Part shown: positions 13,316 through 28,500 of the stretch, piece after piece
How the letters are laid out: each line of letters opens with the position of its first letter
How positions within the stretch are numbered: the stretch's first letter is position 1
NCBI RefSeq assembly: GCF_027596085.1
Contig: NC_072449.1
Span: 23,143,522-23,207,521 of the forward strand
Length of the DNA stretch: 64,000 nt
Direction of reading: 5' to 3'
DNA from: Anoplopoma fimbria
Lineage: Eukaryota; Chordata; Actinopteri; Perciformes; Anoplopomatidae
Made by a program: the position numbers and the translations under genes
The notes under the pieces: model-generated
Told to the model about the DNA's origin: nothing
Seen by the model: the letters and a program-made list of their open reading frames with translations, nothing else
Database searches by the model: none

Positions 13316-13881
13316 AATAAAACCTAATGTTAGATATAAAGTGGGTAGAAATCATTGCATGCTTTATATTTCCTATGTAAAGGAAGATGAAGTATGAAGA
13401 TGATGTGCAGAGGGACAATGCAGAACAGCAGAACCATTAATCTGGAATATTGGAGGTTCTAAACAGATGACTAAATTGAAGGTTAAAGTAAGCATGAGTG
13501 TCATATAGGGTGGGGTTGTAGCATTTCTACTAGGGTATAAAAAATAATTTATACAAATCATACGTCTGCACAGGAATATTAGAAGAATAACACATAATAT
13601 TAAATACAAAGTAGGTAAAATCCTTGTGAGTGTCACACAAAAGTCTGTATTGTAAGCTACAGGATGGCTGTTACAAAGCCTCACCTTAAGAGGATGAAGA
13701 AACAATGAGGCATAAGGATGAAGAGCAGGAGGACACTAAATCACTGCAAACTAAGGATGAAGGGGTGACGGCTAACACACCAGTCAACCATCCATCACTG
13801 AAGCAGCAAGTACCACCTTGGTCACGTAGGGGCGGCCACCAAGGCAAAAGAGAAAAATCAAGAAGTGCCTCAAAAATAAAA
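13276..13881. other. 606-bp spacer between inverted-repeat arms
   Basis: No recognised coding sequence. Two parts resemble each other loosely (ATATAAAGTGGGTAGAAATC near 13,336 and ATACAAAGTAGGTAAAATCC near 13,604; GAAGATGAAGTATGAAGATG near 13,383 and GAGGATGAAGAAACAATGAG near 13,690), suggesting an old internal duplication. Confidence 0.5.
13280..13313. repeat. (TA)n microsatellite in the inverted-repeat spacer
   Basis: About 34 bases, just inside the left arm; the right arm has no equivalent. Confidence 0.95.
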
Positions 13882-14082
13882 CCAAAATAAAGCCCTCTGA
13901 TTCCTTTTCTCCCCTTTTTGCTTTTGAGAGATAAAGGAGAACTGTGAAGCATGTGAATCATGTTCCCTAAACTTTAAATCCAGTTGTGAGATCTGGTCTA
14001 ATCTGACAGATGCTTTACCTAATGGGCGCCTCTAATTCATTTTTAAGCTCATCTTGACCTGCACTTCTGCAATACTTGACCT
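13882..14082 (-). repeat. Right arm of the 201-bp inverted repeat
   Basis: Exact reverse complement of the left arm. Outside it the sequence is GAATTGCTGC, with no AT tract as on the left and no obvious target-site duplication. Confidence 0.95.
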
Positions 14083-14182
14083 GAATTGCTGCAAAATAGG
14101 ATTTTTTAACTGAGCGCTTATGGCAGACATTAACACTCAAAAGTGGGTAAAGCCGTCATGAAGTTAACACCTGCTGACTTTA

Positions 14183-17018
<2,836 letters not shown>

Positions 17019-17024
17019 TTTAAT
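17019..17024 (-). terminator. Possible moonraker poly(A) signal (ATTAAA)
   Basis: ATTAAA on the minus strand, about 240 bases past the moonraker stop codon. An AATAAA also occurs further on (minus strand of 16672-16677). Either could serve; no transcript evidence is available here. Confidence 0.35.
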
Positions 17025-17266
17025 ATAGATCTTTGTAAATGAACAAAATAAATACAAACATAAAAGAGTTTCATTCCAAAATAAAGCATCCACCTGAGAA
17101 ACTAGAGAAAAATGACAAATAATCATAGTCCTTGGTCGACGAAAAGACCCTCGGTCTTTTATATTTACATCTTTTGTGCTGAAAGTCTGAAAATGCAGAT
17201 TTTCTACTAAAATAAATACACATAGTAATTTGTAAGAAACTGCTACATCCATGATGCTTTGACGTC

Positions 17267-17420
17267 CTATTGGCTGACCGAAGCCGCAGCAGATGCAGGA
17301 GGTGACTGGGTCGGCTGAAGAAACTCTGAGGTGAAGATGGCCTCGGCGTACTCCTCCACAACATCCTGAAACTCTGCTGCCACGTCAGCCAGAGCCTCCG
17401 ACAGCAGCTCCTCCGCCAGG
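17267..17420 (-). CDS. kiaa0753: moonraker exon 18 (stop codon)
   Basis: Phase 2 in, 50 codons then TAG (17267-17269). [20 protein letters not shown] and [15 protein letters not shown] match the human C terminus SEELVDEALGAVAAELQDM and CEDYAEAVFTSEFLE. The fish tail is slightly longer (about 14 residues, Pro/Ala/Ser-rich). Confidence 0.97.
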
Positions 17421-18538
17421 CTGAGGGACATGAAAGAACTCAGGAATTAGACCAAGTTTCAATATAGTTGTTATATTCCTTATCATTATTTATTGTTCTG
17501 GCCAATAGATTTGAGACTATAATTGCTAAATAAAAAAGGAACAAACAACGTAGACACAATTAGATGTATACATAATTTGAAAGAATGTGGCATGTGAGCT
17601 GAGAAATTTAAATCATCAGCTTTGTGTCATTTTTTTCAAAAATAATGAAAATGTGATCAAAACAGACAGGTCTTTCCAAAGAAGTGTTTCTGTTGACTTC
17701 CTGAGCTCGACAATAGAAACTCCTTGCCTTGAAAGGCATAACATGAAGGAAAATAACTCAGAAGATCGGTGCAGCACAAGCTACATTTCCGAGTTTTTTA
17801 TCATTAACTAGGTCAACACACACCAGGAGACTGAAGCAGGGACACGGGGATAAGTTAATTGTGTGTTGTTGAACTACCTTTTATAGATTCAATACAAGAA
17901 TACTTTTCTCTCGACACTGGAAACCCGATGAAACAGAGTGAAGAACACGTATAAGCTCTACTAAATGACTCTTCATATTCTGTGTGTTTAACGCACCAAA
18001 TATAATGAATTCCCATCACAAAAACTAAATGCATTTGTAATTGTACAGCAAAAGCTTGACATTCAAGTATGAAATAATTATTATCTTACTTTGTTTTCCT
18101 TTGCATTTCCATATTAACCTAACCGCCAGTATAAAAATGCATTAAATAACTCCCAAAGAAGCTTCAAAACAGCTTAAAGTATAAATGTTTTCTGTGTTTT
18201 TTTCTATGCTTAAGTTTTTGCATTTTTGCAATCATTCTGTAAGCAGACAGAATGAATGTGGGGGACTGCTCTAGGCGGCCCATTACCAGAATAGCAGGGG
18301 GTTTTAAGGGCTTATATGTTTGTGTTCTCTCTGCAAAAACACTGAGGTAATTGGATGGCTTCTCCCCACAAAATGTGCTTATTTTTCTTCCAAATTCAGA
18401 AAAGGAAAGATCCATCTTTTAAAAGCTTGCATTCATTGATGTGGGATTGGTAATGAGCCAGTGGCACAAGCAGTCAGGTCTCATGGGTGGGCCTGCGCAG
18501 AAACAATTTATCGAGCTGCTCACAATCCTATGTGACGC

Positions 18539-18597
<59 letters not shown>

Positions 18598-21500
18598 AAA
18601 AAAATCTTTCTTTGGGAAGTTTAGAGCTGATATTTCAAACACATTCAGTATGTTCACACAGATGAGAGGGAGCCTTCTGCATTCTGCACTGCAGCAACTT
18701 AAGAATTCTGTTAAGTATGCAAATGTGTGAGTGGGAGAGGGGAATAATGGAGAACACCACAGGCACACTATGCAAACCATAAACTGTGTGATCCTCTCAG
18801 AGTGGGAAGAATGAACACGTCCATGGACAAAACAGAGAGCAGGAGGGACAAATCTTGTTTCCATGTGTCTCTGCTTACAAAAACTGAGAATGTGATACTG
18901 CTATTATGTAGTAGAGATATTCTCATAAAAACCTCAAACACAAAAACTGCTTACAGAATTAATTATAAGCACAGTTTAACTACAGATTATGTCACGCAGG
19001 GGGGAGGATGTTAGGAAACAGTCACTGTTGGAACCTTACCGGTCTGTGATGGCCCAGGGGTCGAAGCTGCCGACAGCCTCATGAGCCACAACGCGCAGGT
19101 AAGTCTCGTAGTCTTCCCTGTACCGCCGGATGTTTCCCAGCATGCCGCCTGGCACAGAGATAACAGTCCCCGTGCTCCTCTCCGCTGGGCCTGGGAAGAC
19201 GGTGCTGTGTCTGGGCTGCTGTTCGTCTTGGGATGCCTCATCGGTCAGGCTGTTCTCAGAGAGGATGCTGTGTCTGTGGAAACACAAGAGGATGCGCATG
19301 AGGCGAGGCAAAACGGGCGGATTTCCGTGACACCCGAGCGTTCTGGGTAAAAGGCTTGTGAGGGCTGTGGAGGAGAGGCAAAGTCGTTTATTGACGAGGG
19401 AGCCAGAATGGAGTGCAGTGCTGTGATTGACCAGAGACACTTGATGTTATAAGGCTGAGGATAATGAATTTAGGTGAGGTGTCTCTCGCCTGCCCCCTTT
19501 ATCAGAGTAGAGTAGGGGCTCAGCTGGGCATTGCCATGGTCGGACTTTATAATCCTCCCGGCTTGGACAAATCAGCCTGGCTGTTGCGATGGTGCTGGCG
19601 GTGCTGGCGGTGCTATATTTAGTGTCGCAGCGGTTCCCAGAGCAAAGTGCCTCTCTATTGTGCTCCCCGGCCTCAGCTGAACTTGTTTTCTGTTGTGACT
19701 GTGGCAGCTTTTCAAACTGTGGGGAGGCCATAAATATCAAAGTGTCAGCACAGTCAACTCTGCATCCAGTCTGAAACGGGTCGATTTTGCTGTCTGATGG
19801 GCATCTGAGGACCAATGTGGCAAAAGCAACATTACAGCGCACTGTGAATTCAATTCCTATTTATGGAGTCGGAACAGCACCCACACTTTTTTTTTGTGCC
19901 ATATTCAAAGACAAATGTGAGCCAGCCTGCTTTTTCCTGACGTCAAACACCATTCAGACGTCGTGAAAAATATCGCCAAGACCAAGATTAACCTTGAATA
20001 CGTATCTTTGAAAAGGTGATTCACTGAATAATGGCTTAAGAAGCTCAATGAAAGGGCTAAAGGCCAAGACAGAACAGTGCACAACATTTCTGCTTAACAT
20101 TTCATTCAACATGTGTTTTCACGAGGGTGTGTGTTTCTGTGTTGGCCGTGATTAACAGGGAAGCACAGACTAGACGTCTCGTCATTAAAAAAAAAAAAAC
20201 TTCTTTCCTCTCCCCGTCACCTTCACCCTCCTACAACTTGGCCTGCACAAGACATACACAAACCAAAAATGGATGAACAGCGTGAGTTATTAGCAAAATC
20301 ACCTCAAGTGACTTTCAAGTTTGTGCTCTAGTTTCTCTACAAGAACTCCAGCCGTGTATCGCCCTGGAAACGGGGGACCTGGCAAAAGGACAGTGCCATA
20401 TGCGATACATCAAAGAACAAAGACAAGTGTGACTCAGGTAAAGTAAGGGGGGGGATTCAAGCGAAATTCACAGAAGCCCTGGTGAGCTTTTGAGAACAGC
20501 AGGAGAGAAAAAGATGGAGGATGAATAGCGTGGTGGAAAATGTACCATGATGAGATTTTTGCTTTGCGTATTCATTGATGCACGACTCAGACGTCTTTGA
20601 TATTCCACAAGTGCAACATATTGTGTTGAATCAAATCAAGTGGTATTGGAGTCATCGTGAATGTCAGGTTTTAATCATTTATGGTTGTATATTATGTATT
20701 GTTATTACAAATCATATCTTGTAAAAATGTATGTATATATTTTTTGTATTCGTTATAGTATTGTGACATTTTTTATATTATATAGGTGGAGGCTTCAAAT
20801 AAGCCCAGTGGGCTTTCTGCCTCTTCCTGCAATGTAATATTATTTATCTATGTTATTTTTTTATATTTTTCAATTGTGCAAATCAAATAAACTAAACTTA
20901 ACTAAATAAACTAAGGTCACAACTGGATGCAGATGTTTGGAGCCTTCACAACTGCAAATCTACCAAGCAGCCGTTTAGTGTGCGACGCAGCTTGTTTGTA
21001 TTACATGTGATAGTTGACCTGTGAGGAGAACCGTCGCTGTACACAAAGAGGCGGTGGAGTGAGAGAGCAGATAAAAAGAAAAAATACTACATGAAAGGTT
21101 TAGAATATTGCTGAGTGGGGCTTTCATCTTTCCATTGATTTGTTTGACCTGCTGATGCGGCCGCATTTAGTTGGTCAGTATCAGCCGAGAGAGAGAGGGG
21201 GGGGGGGGCAATCGTCGTCTGTGTCTGGGCTCCTCACCATGGATACATAAATCTTATCTGCCTCTCTGCTGATGTTTCCAAAGATGAAATCTCTCACCCC
21301 ATTGTTTGTGTGGTCGCTTGATAGCGCTCCCACGAGCACAAACGCAGCCATGGTATTGCTGTTTTTCGAAATACTCTTTAGGAGGACGGTGCGGGTGTCA
21401 CGTCTAGTGATGCATGATGGAAGGGTTGACATATGAGTGTAATGTAAAAACACTACCTTCCTACAAATAGTGAAGAGGTCCTGATGGTGTAAGTCATGAC

Positions 21501-22496
21501 TCATCAGTAACCACTAGCCTTAGAAGAGGTCGCAATGATAGTCTGAGAAACTGTACTCAACAACAAAATAAAATCTGCTTTGTTTTATCTTTTACCAAAT
21601 CAGCTGAGACTAATTATTTTGAAAGTTGCATTCCCCATCAATCCTCCCTTCACCTACTATATAAAAGCACCTAAAAAAATAAATAAATCAGGAAGCAATA
21701 ACCAAGAACAGTCTACCAGTGTCACTAAAAGTCATCAAGCAATACAATCGAAGAAGCTTTAAAAAAAAATTGTCTGCTGTCACCAATTTTCTTCCTTTGT
21801 GTGTTTAAACGTTTGTGTGTGGTATGAGTCAGACGCATTACTCTGTTATGTTGCTGACGGCAGTGACTGGCGTGTCCCTCTGGGATGAGAAATGTGGGTT
21901 ATAAAACAGCCAATAAGGGCTGAGGCAACACGTATGTTGAGCTCTTCACACATTTCACTGCTACAAACCCCCAAAAATCAAACCTTGCTATGCTGCTACA
22001 CCGGACACCAGAGAGGAGCCAACACTGACAGAGGATTAACACACAAACAAACTGCATTTGTGGTCTATTTTCCTTCATGCTGATGCAAGTGCTACACCAG
22101 CAACATGAGAGCATTCTCCCTTCTGTCATTTCCAAGTTTCCCTTTCTCTTAAAACCCTTCTTGCTGCACAAAAGTATTTATTATCTGAACTGTTGGCAGG
22201 TATACAAACATCTAGACAGACCTGAAGCTAGCTGCAGTTTGGAGTACCTACTGGGACGTAAGGGTTTGTCACAATAACATTTTATCATCCTCTGGAAAAT
22301 GTACTTCTCTTAATGAGGTCAGTGTGTTGACTCTGGCACCAAACTGAGGCATACTCATTAAATTAAGATTGTTTTTCTTGGAGACTATAATGCAGCTCTC
22401 TGGCTCAGGCAGTAGATTTAAAATAACTTTCAAATCGAGGAGCGAGAACCAGAGGGGGGAAAGTGACATTTTGGGTGAAAAAGATGCTTTCATTTA

Positions 22497-22583
<87 letters not shown>

Positions 22584-25500
22584 TGGGGCAAAAAAGTATT
22601 TAGTCAGCCACCAATTGTGCAAGTTCTCCCACTGTAATTTTCATCATAGGTATATCTAAACTATGAGAGACAGAATGGGGGAAAGAATCCAGGAAATCAC
22701 ATTGTAGGATTTTTAATGAATTAATTGGTAAATTCCTCGGTAAAATAAGTATTTGGTCACCTACAAACAAGCAAGATTTCTGGCTCTCACAGACCTGTAA
22801 CTTCTTCTTTAAGAGGCTCCTCTGTCCTCCACTCGTTGACGAAAGTCGAGATTCAGTAAAGAGGACAGAAAAGAAAAAGGGACCCTGATATCTGAGAAGA
22901 AAAAAGTGTACGTAGGCTGCAGAACTGAGGGCAAAGCTATGTGAATTAAAAAAACGTTCATGTCGTTTTAGCAAGTCAGTCTGTGTAGGCGTAAAGAGGG
23001 TGTAGATCGTATTCCTTCCTGTTAAAAACCTACACATACAGACATTAAATCAGCTCAAGGCAAAACGCAGCCTGCAACAAGTTAAGATAAGGATGGTTCT
23101 ATGGTTCTTTGTGTACTTAACTGTGTGTTTTTGTTTTGGTATTGCTAATGCAACAGGCTGCAGGGTTTTGTAATAAAAACACTTTAGTTTCACTTTCACT
23201 TAATCTCCTCTGTTACGTGATGTTAATGTGTCACCGGGGTTATTTAAACTCCTGCAGCACACATGGCCTGGTCATCTCCGGTCAGTTTACAAAGCAACTT
23301 CTTGGCCCCAAAAGACAGCTCCATAAAACAATGTGCCTAATTAACACAATTCCCCTTTCCATGTAACAGCAAATGACTCCCCACTACCAACTTTAATACT
23401 TCTAAAGGGACCTTTCTCGAATCAGCGCTTTGGAAAACAAACATTTATTGCTTGCCTGCACAGAAAGACTCCCATTGGCACAACGCTATTAAATCTGGCT
23501 AGGAAATTTTGAATTAAATAGGAAAGCCTTTTCTTTCCAGAAAAAAAAAAAGATGAATTATCCAAGCAGTTGGCAAGTTACTACTAAACTGATGGTGTCT
23601 TCTCTCAGAGTACATTTGACTAATGTGGACAATGTGTCAGAATCTATGCTACTTATTTTCACAAATGGTAAGGATTATAATTACTGCTTGGCAAGAAGCA
23701 ATCTTGGAGCCACATAATATTATTTCATATACATAAACGTCATCAATACACACAAAGTTGTACTGCTCTGGTGAGTGTGACAATTTAGCAATCTCCCCTA
23801 TCTGATCGTGTCATCGTTGCTATAGAGATGTTGTGAAGCGTCTAATGGAAAAGAGATAATGTGACCCAATGATGTACGAGTCAGCAAAGCATCCAACTCT
23901 CCATGCTGCTGAATTAATCTGTCACTATCGATGATTACTGACGGACTATGCTGATCGATGTACCCACAGAAAAACAGCAGTCCAACTATGGCAAAGAGAT
24001 CTCGGATGTCCCCATTAGAAACATCAACCAATAGTCTAACTATATACAGAATACATATCAATAACTCCTAATTAAGAGCAGACTAGTGCTGGAAAGCTTA
24101 GCTAATTAATGATCTGATGACATTGTGTATTCTAAACTAGTAATAAGGTCAATTTCAAAAGAGATTTGTTTTCACTTTGACATCAAAAATCTTTTTCTAC
24201 TGATCAATGTAAAAAATGTCCTAATTACATGGACTGTGAGGTCCAGCCAGGTGCCAATGCTTTTTAAAAAGGTACTGTAACTTGGACTGAGGATAAAAGC
24301 GATGGAACCAGGTTTGTTTCAGTTTTATGCTGCAAGGATTCAGGCTTTTTCAAAACAAAGGAGCTGGCACTTCTAAAATGATTCTGTCCCTGTTAAGAAG
24401 CTACAAGGCTGTATACCTTTGCAGAAAGAATATATAATAACTTAAAACACAACACCTATTCAAAAGAAATAGACACTAAATAGCTGACTTCCTGGCACCC
24501 ACGGTCGCCAAAAGAAATTGAGCTTTTACTTGATGGATGTGGTACGAAGACAGAGTCTATGATGAGTCATAGTGGATGTTAGTGCGAAGTATCGAACGAA
24601 GGAACTGAACCTGAGGCACTGACTTAATTTGGATAATGCTGCTGCTTGAATTTGTTAAAAGCAGCATACTGCTGGCTTGTCTGTGTCAACAACTTCTAGT
24701 CCTTACACCCTCTTCCCTCCTCCTTCCAAGTTTTCCATTAACTTAAGCAGAGGAGCAGCTGCAGCCAAAGCCCTGGGCATTGGAGGGTCTCTGTGGAGTC
24801 TGCTGCTACTGTCAGGAATAGACTCTGCCCTGGGTACGGTAGCCAGCAAGTGAGTTTTTGCAGGATGAGTAAGGCCTCCCGGTGGGAGAGTGATTATAAG
24901 GCCACGACAAGTCATCTGGAAAGAAATCACTAACTGTGCATCGTTGGAAAAACATTAACCACTCTACTTTTCATTAAGTCTAGAGGCCTGATTAAACCAG
25001 TGGTGAATGACTTCCTGCAGATGATGATGCTGTTGTTCTTTGTTTTGATGCACAACAACAGAAGTCCTAAACTGTAATTTGCTACATTTATTATACCATT
25101 ACTGTGTGATTACTTATTTATTATACTTGTCTTTGCACTATCTATTCTGCTGCTGTAACCCTGCAAATGTCCCCACTGTGGGACTAACGAAGGATTATTT
25201 TTATTATTAAGTAATCCAAACCCAATGTTTCAATGTGTAAATTTTTTAGGCAGAAGGTCATAATCACATATAATCGTTAGTATTGTGTTGGAGCCATGGC
25301 TACTTAAAATGGGGGTTTAGACCTTTCATTTCAGCTCAAAAGATTAAATAGGTCAAACCTTATACTGCACTCCAGTTAATATTCTGGGAACACTCCAAAA
25401 TGTCCCTACTGCCTCTTGAATATGAATAAAAATGGCAAGGAGCGGTAGCCATCAGCAAAATATGAGAGGTAGTAGTTATGTGTTATACAAATGAGAAAAA

Positions 25501-28500
25501 AAACAGAAAAACGGGTAAAGAAAATATCAACCCACCCAGTCTCCACGGGTTTCTTTAGGACAATATCAGCTGCAGAGCTCTGCCTCGGCACTGGCCTTGT
25601 GAGCCTAATTGGCTGAGGAGAGGCTGGCCTGGAGCTCGGAACATGGCACTGGGGTCCTGGGAAGAACAGAGAGTGAGGGGAGAAAAGGGAGGAAAGGGTA
25701 GAGGTAGTGTATGTCGAGGGGGATGGAGAGGAGCAGGGGGCACACAGATAGAGAGATGCAAAAAAACAAGCAGAGCAGAGAGTCAGAATGACAAATAGTT
25801 TACCTACTCATTATTTGTAGCGCTGTCTCCACCTACAGGAGACATCAGGGAAATCATTTATCTTAATGCAGCTACAGAGGATAAAGAGGAGTGTGTTTGT
25901 GTTTCTTTTCTTTCTTTTTACCTGCTGCTCCTGGTCTGTCCCAGTAAAGAGGGTCTGAGTAGGTGATGGAAGCAAACCGTCTCCTCACTTCCTCCTGGTC
26001 TCTCTGCTCAGTAACCAACAGATAAATGCATATTAGAAAACAAACTGTCCTGCCAGCAGACACTGTATCAGTAAACAACACCAGACCGAAGCTGTCACAG
26101 CAGCACTCTATAAATATCAGCCCAGTTACTGGTGACATTTCGGGGTTCCACGCTGACCTTCCGTCGCTGGGCCTTTCTGTGGGGCGGCTCTCACCTGTAT
26201 CTCCTCCATACGAAGCAGCATACTCTCCAGGGTGGGGGCCTGCAGCCTACACTGGGCCATGCCCTCCAAATGTCTGTCTGTCTCAGCCGCCCACGCCACC
26301 CGCGCAGTGTCCTCCAACAGATCCTCCAGCAGCGCCTCACTCAGCTGCTCAGCACTCTCTGCTGCCTGGGGAAGGAAAACACACACAAAAGGATATAGGC
26401 AGAAGATTAGGCTGATTCATGGCCATGATACCAAATTCAAACTTTATTCAATAGCAGGCCAATTTTCCTTTCCCCTGGGAAATATTGGCAAAGGCAGTGC
26501 AGCTCACCCTCTCTGCAGCCTGCTCAGACAGCCGAATCCTCAGCGAGGGGCTGATCCTCGTCCTGGACTCACCGATCTGCTGAAATAATCAGACAAAAAC
26601 AAACTCAGTCCCACCAATCAATCATCATTTACTTCCTCTCAGTCTATACAAATAATACCGCTACCCAAAAGTCACATTTTATTTGACTTTTGTGAAATAA
26701 AACATGCTCTGTCTTGTATTTGAACAAATAAGATGTATTGATTGTTCATCTTCCTCATATAAGGTGAGATATAAGAGGAAGTAAAGGGAAGTACAAATCT
26801 GTCACTACGCAGATAACAGACAAGTCTTCCTACCTGTGCTTCATCCAAAAGGGGCTGAATTCTTTCCCTGGCCTTCTGCTCAGCTCTCTCAGCCCACCGA
26901 GTTGGCGAGACAACTTCTGACCTGTAAACAAAATCACACCCACACTGCAAGCTGTCACAAAAGTTCTATAATTCTAAACACATTTTGATTGGTTTTCAAG
27001 CTCGATGGGGAACAAAACAGCAGTATTTGTCAGGATTCTTGTTTGCCTAAATATTCACATTGAATGCGAAAACCAGGTCAAAACTATCAAACTTAAGAAG
27101 CAAACCTAGTGAACACAGTAGTGAATGTATCCTGTTATATTTAACTATAGAGGCTAGTGAATTTATTTGCCCACTTGAACAAGTCTGCCAAGTTCAGTCC
27201 TGTTTGTTGTTTCCTTGTGTGTGAGGAAACAGAAGCATGAAGGACAAACCCGCACATTTGCTCGAAATGCAATTAAAGTTTATTGGACCAAACGTTAACT
27301 ACAACACATGTACTGCTCACGCTGCGTTTTGTTGCTGGCCTTGCAGGATTTAACCGTCCAATGAGTAATTAGGAAATGTGAGGTGATCTATGGGAACATA
27401 TGCTCTCTCTGGTGCTGATGGGATGTTGCTGCAGTCGCAACCTGCATTATTTTCTGTTCTATTGTTTGTAGGTAATTATGTCCATGCTGTAATTCCTGCT
27501 GTAATGGTTCTTTAAACTGTGAGGCTACAGCTCAATGCACCATTGAGCTGTTTGGCAGATTACTGTGTGGATTACTGGCCTGGGTTGGCAGCAAGATGTG
27601 AATTTGTAAAGTGTCATTACCGGTTTGGAAATGTTTCTTCTTCTTAAATAACTTTAATGGCAAATGTTTTTACAGGACACATCCAAGCATTTATTATTAT
27701 CATTATACGGTATGTAATGTATAATGTACACTGACTGATAAATAGTGGCCCCTGAACAGAGCTCTAGTCCCTTTCTATCAATATTGCTATTATCCTAAAG
27801 GGGCCTGTGGAGTTTTCTAGTAAACAAATAACAGTTTGACAGTTTGACAGCTCAACAGTTCTGCTAGAGGTCTAATGCTCCAAAGGGAACCCCCTAAAGT
27901 TATTGTGGGGAACCTTAAACTGGTTATGAAACGGTCTTAATTTAAAACTGATGACTCTATATGACCTCCAGCAGGAGGAGGAGGAGGAGGGCTGAGCGCC
28001 AGGCAGCAGAGGCTCCTTCTCCAGCCAATAGAAGAGTTTTGTCTCGCTGCTCCGAGATCAAGAAGTATCTGTTTGTCGGCTCCATTTATATTCAACAACT
28101 GATACAACATTATGACCTTGAACTTGCATCCTCTCAGGTACTGCTAAATCTGTAATTATACTTCTTCTGTACCTTAATGTCTGAATGCGTCGAGCCTCTT
28201 CTTTACTCAGCTGGTTGAGCTCCTTCAGTCTCTGCATCGTCATCTTATCCAGCCAGGCTTTCCTGTACCAAGCAAGTATTCATCAAATGAAGCAAAATGA
28301 AAGCTCAATTAACCATTTCACATTAATACTTATAATCCTCATCGCTAAAATCAGGCTGCTAGCCCCCGATTAATTGGAAAGCACATTTGTGGTAATTAAG
28401 ATTTGATTAAACAGAGACATATGTGGAACACTCAATCAATGTGGCGCTTATACCGACTGGGAAAAAAGGGCCAACCATTAATCACTCACAGTGAGAAATG

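Larger units (their letters stand above)
19274..25535 (-). other. moonraker intron 16
   Basis: 6.26 kb joining two phase-compatible exons. It contains two LINE-like 3' tails (about 20.7-20.9 and 25.1-25.2 kb), a long (TA)n and a truncated Tc1-like 5' end (22.5-22.8 kb). No exon with the right phase was found inside. Confidence 0.8.

Noticed and set aside
24703..24930. Minus-strand 75-codon frame preceded by a good acceptor (ctttccag), inside moonraker intron 16
   Set aside because: Exon 16 leaves phase 2, and joining it here gives an immediate TGA. Exons 16 and 17 join cleanly without it and match human order, so it is not a coding exon of the main transcript.
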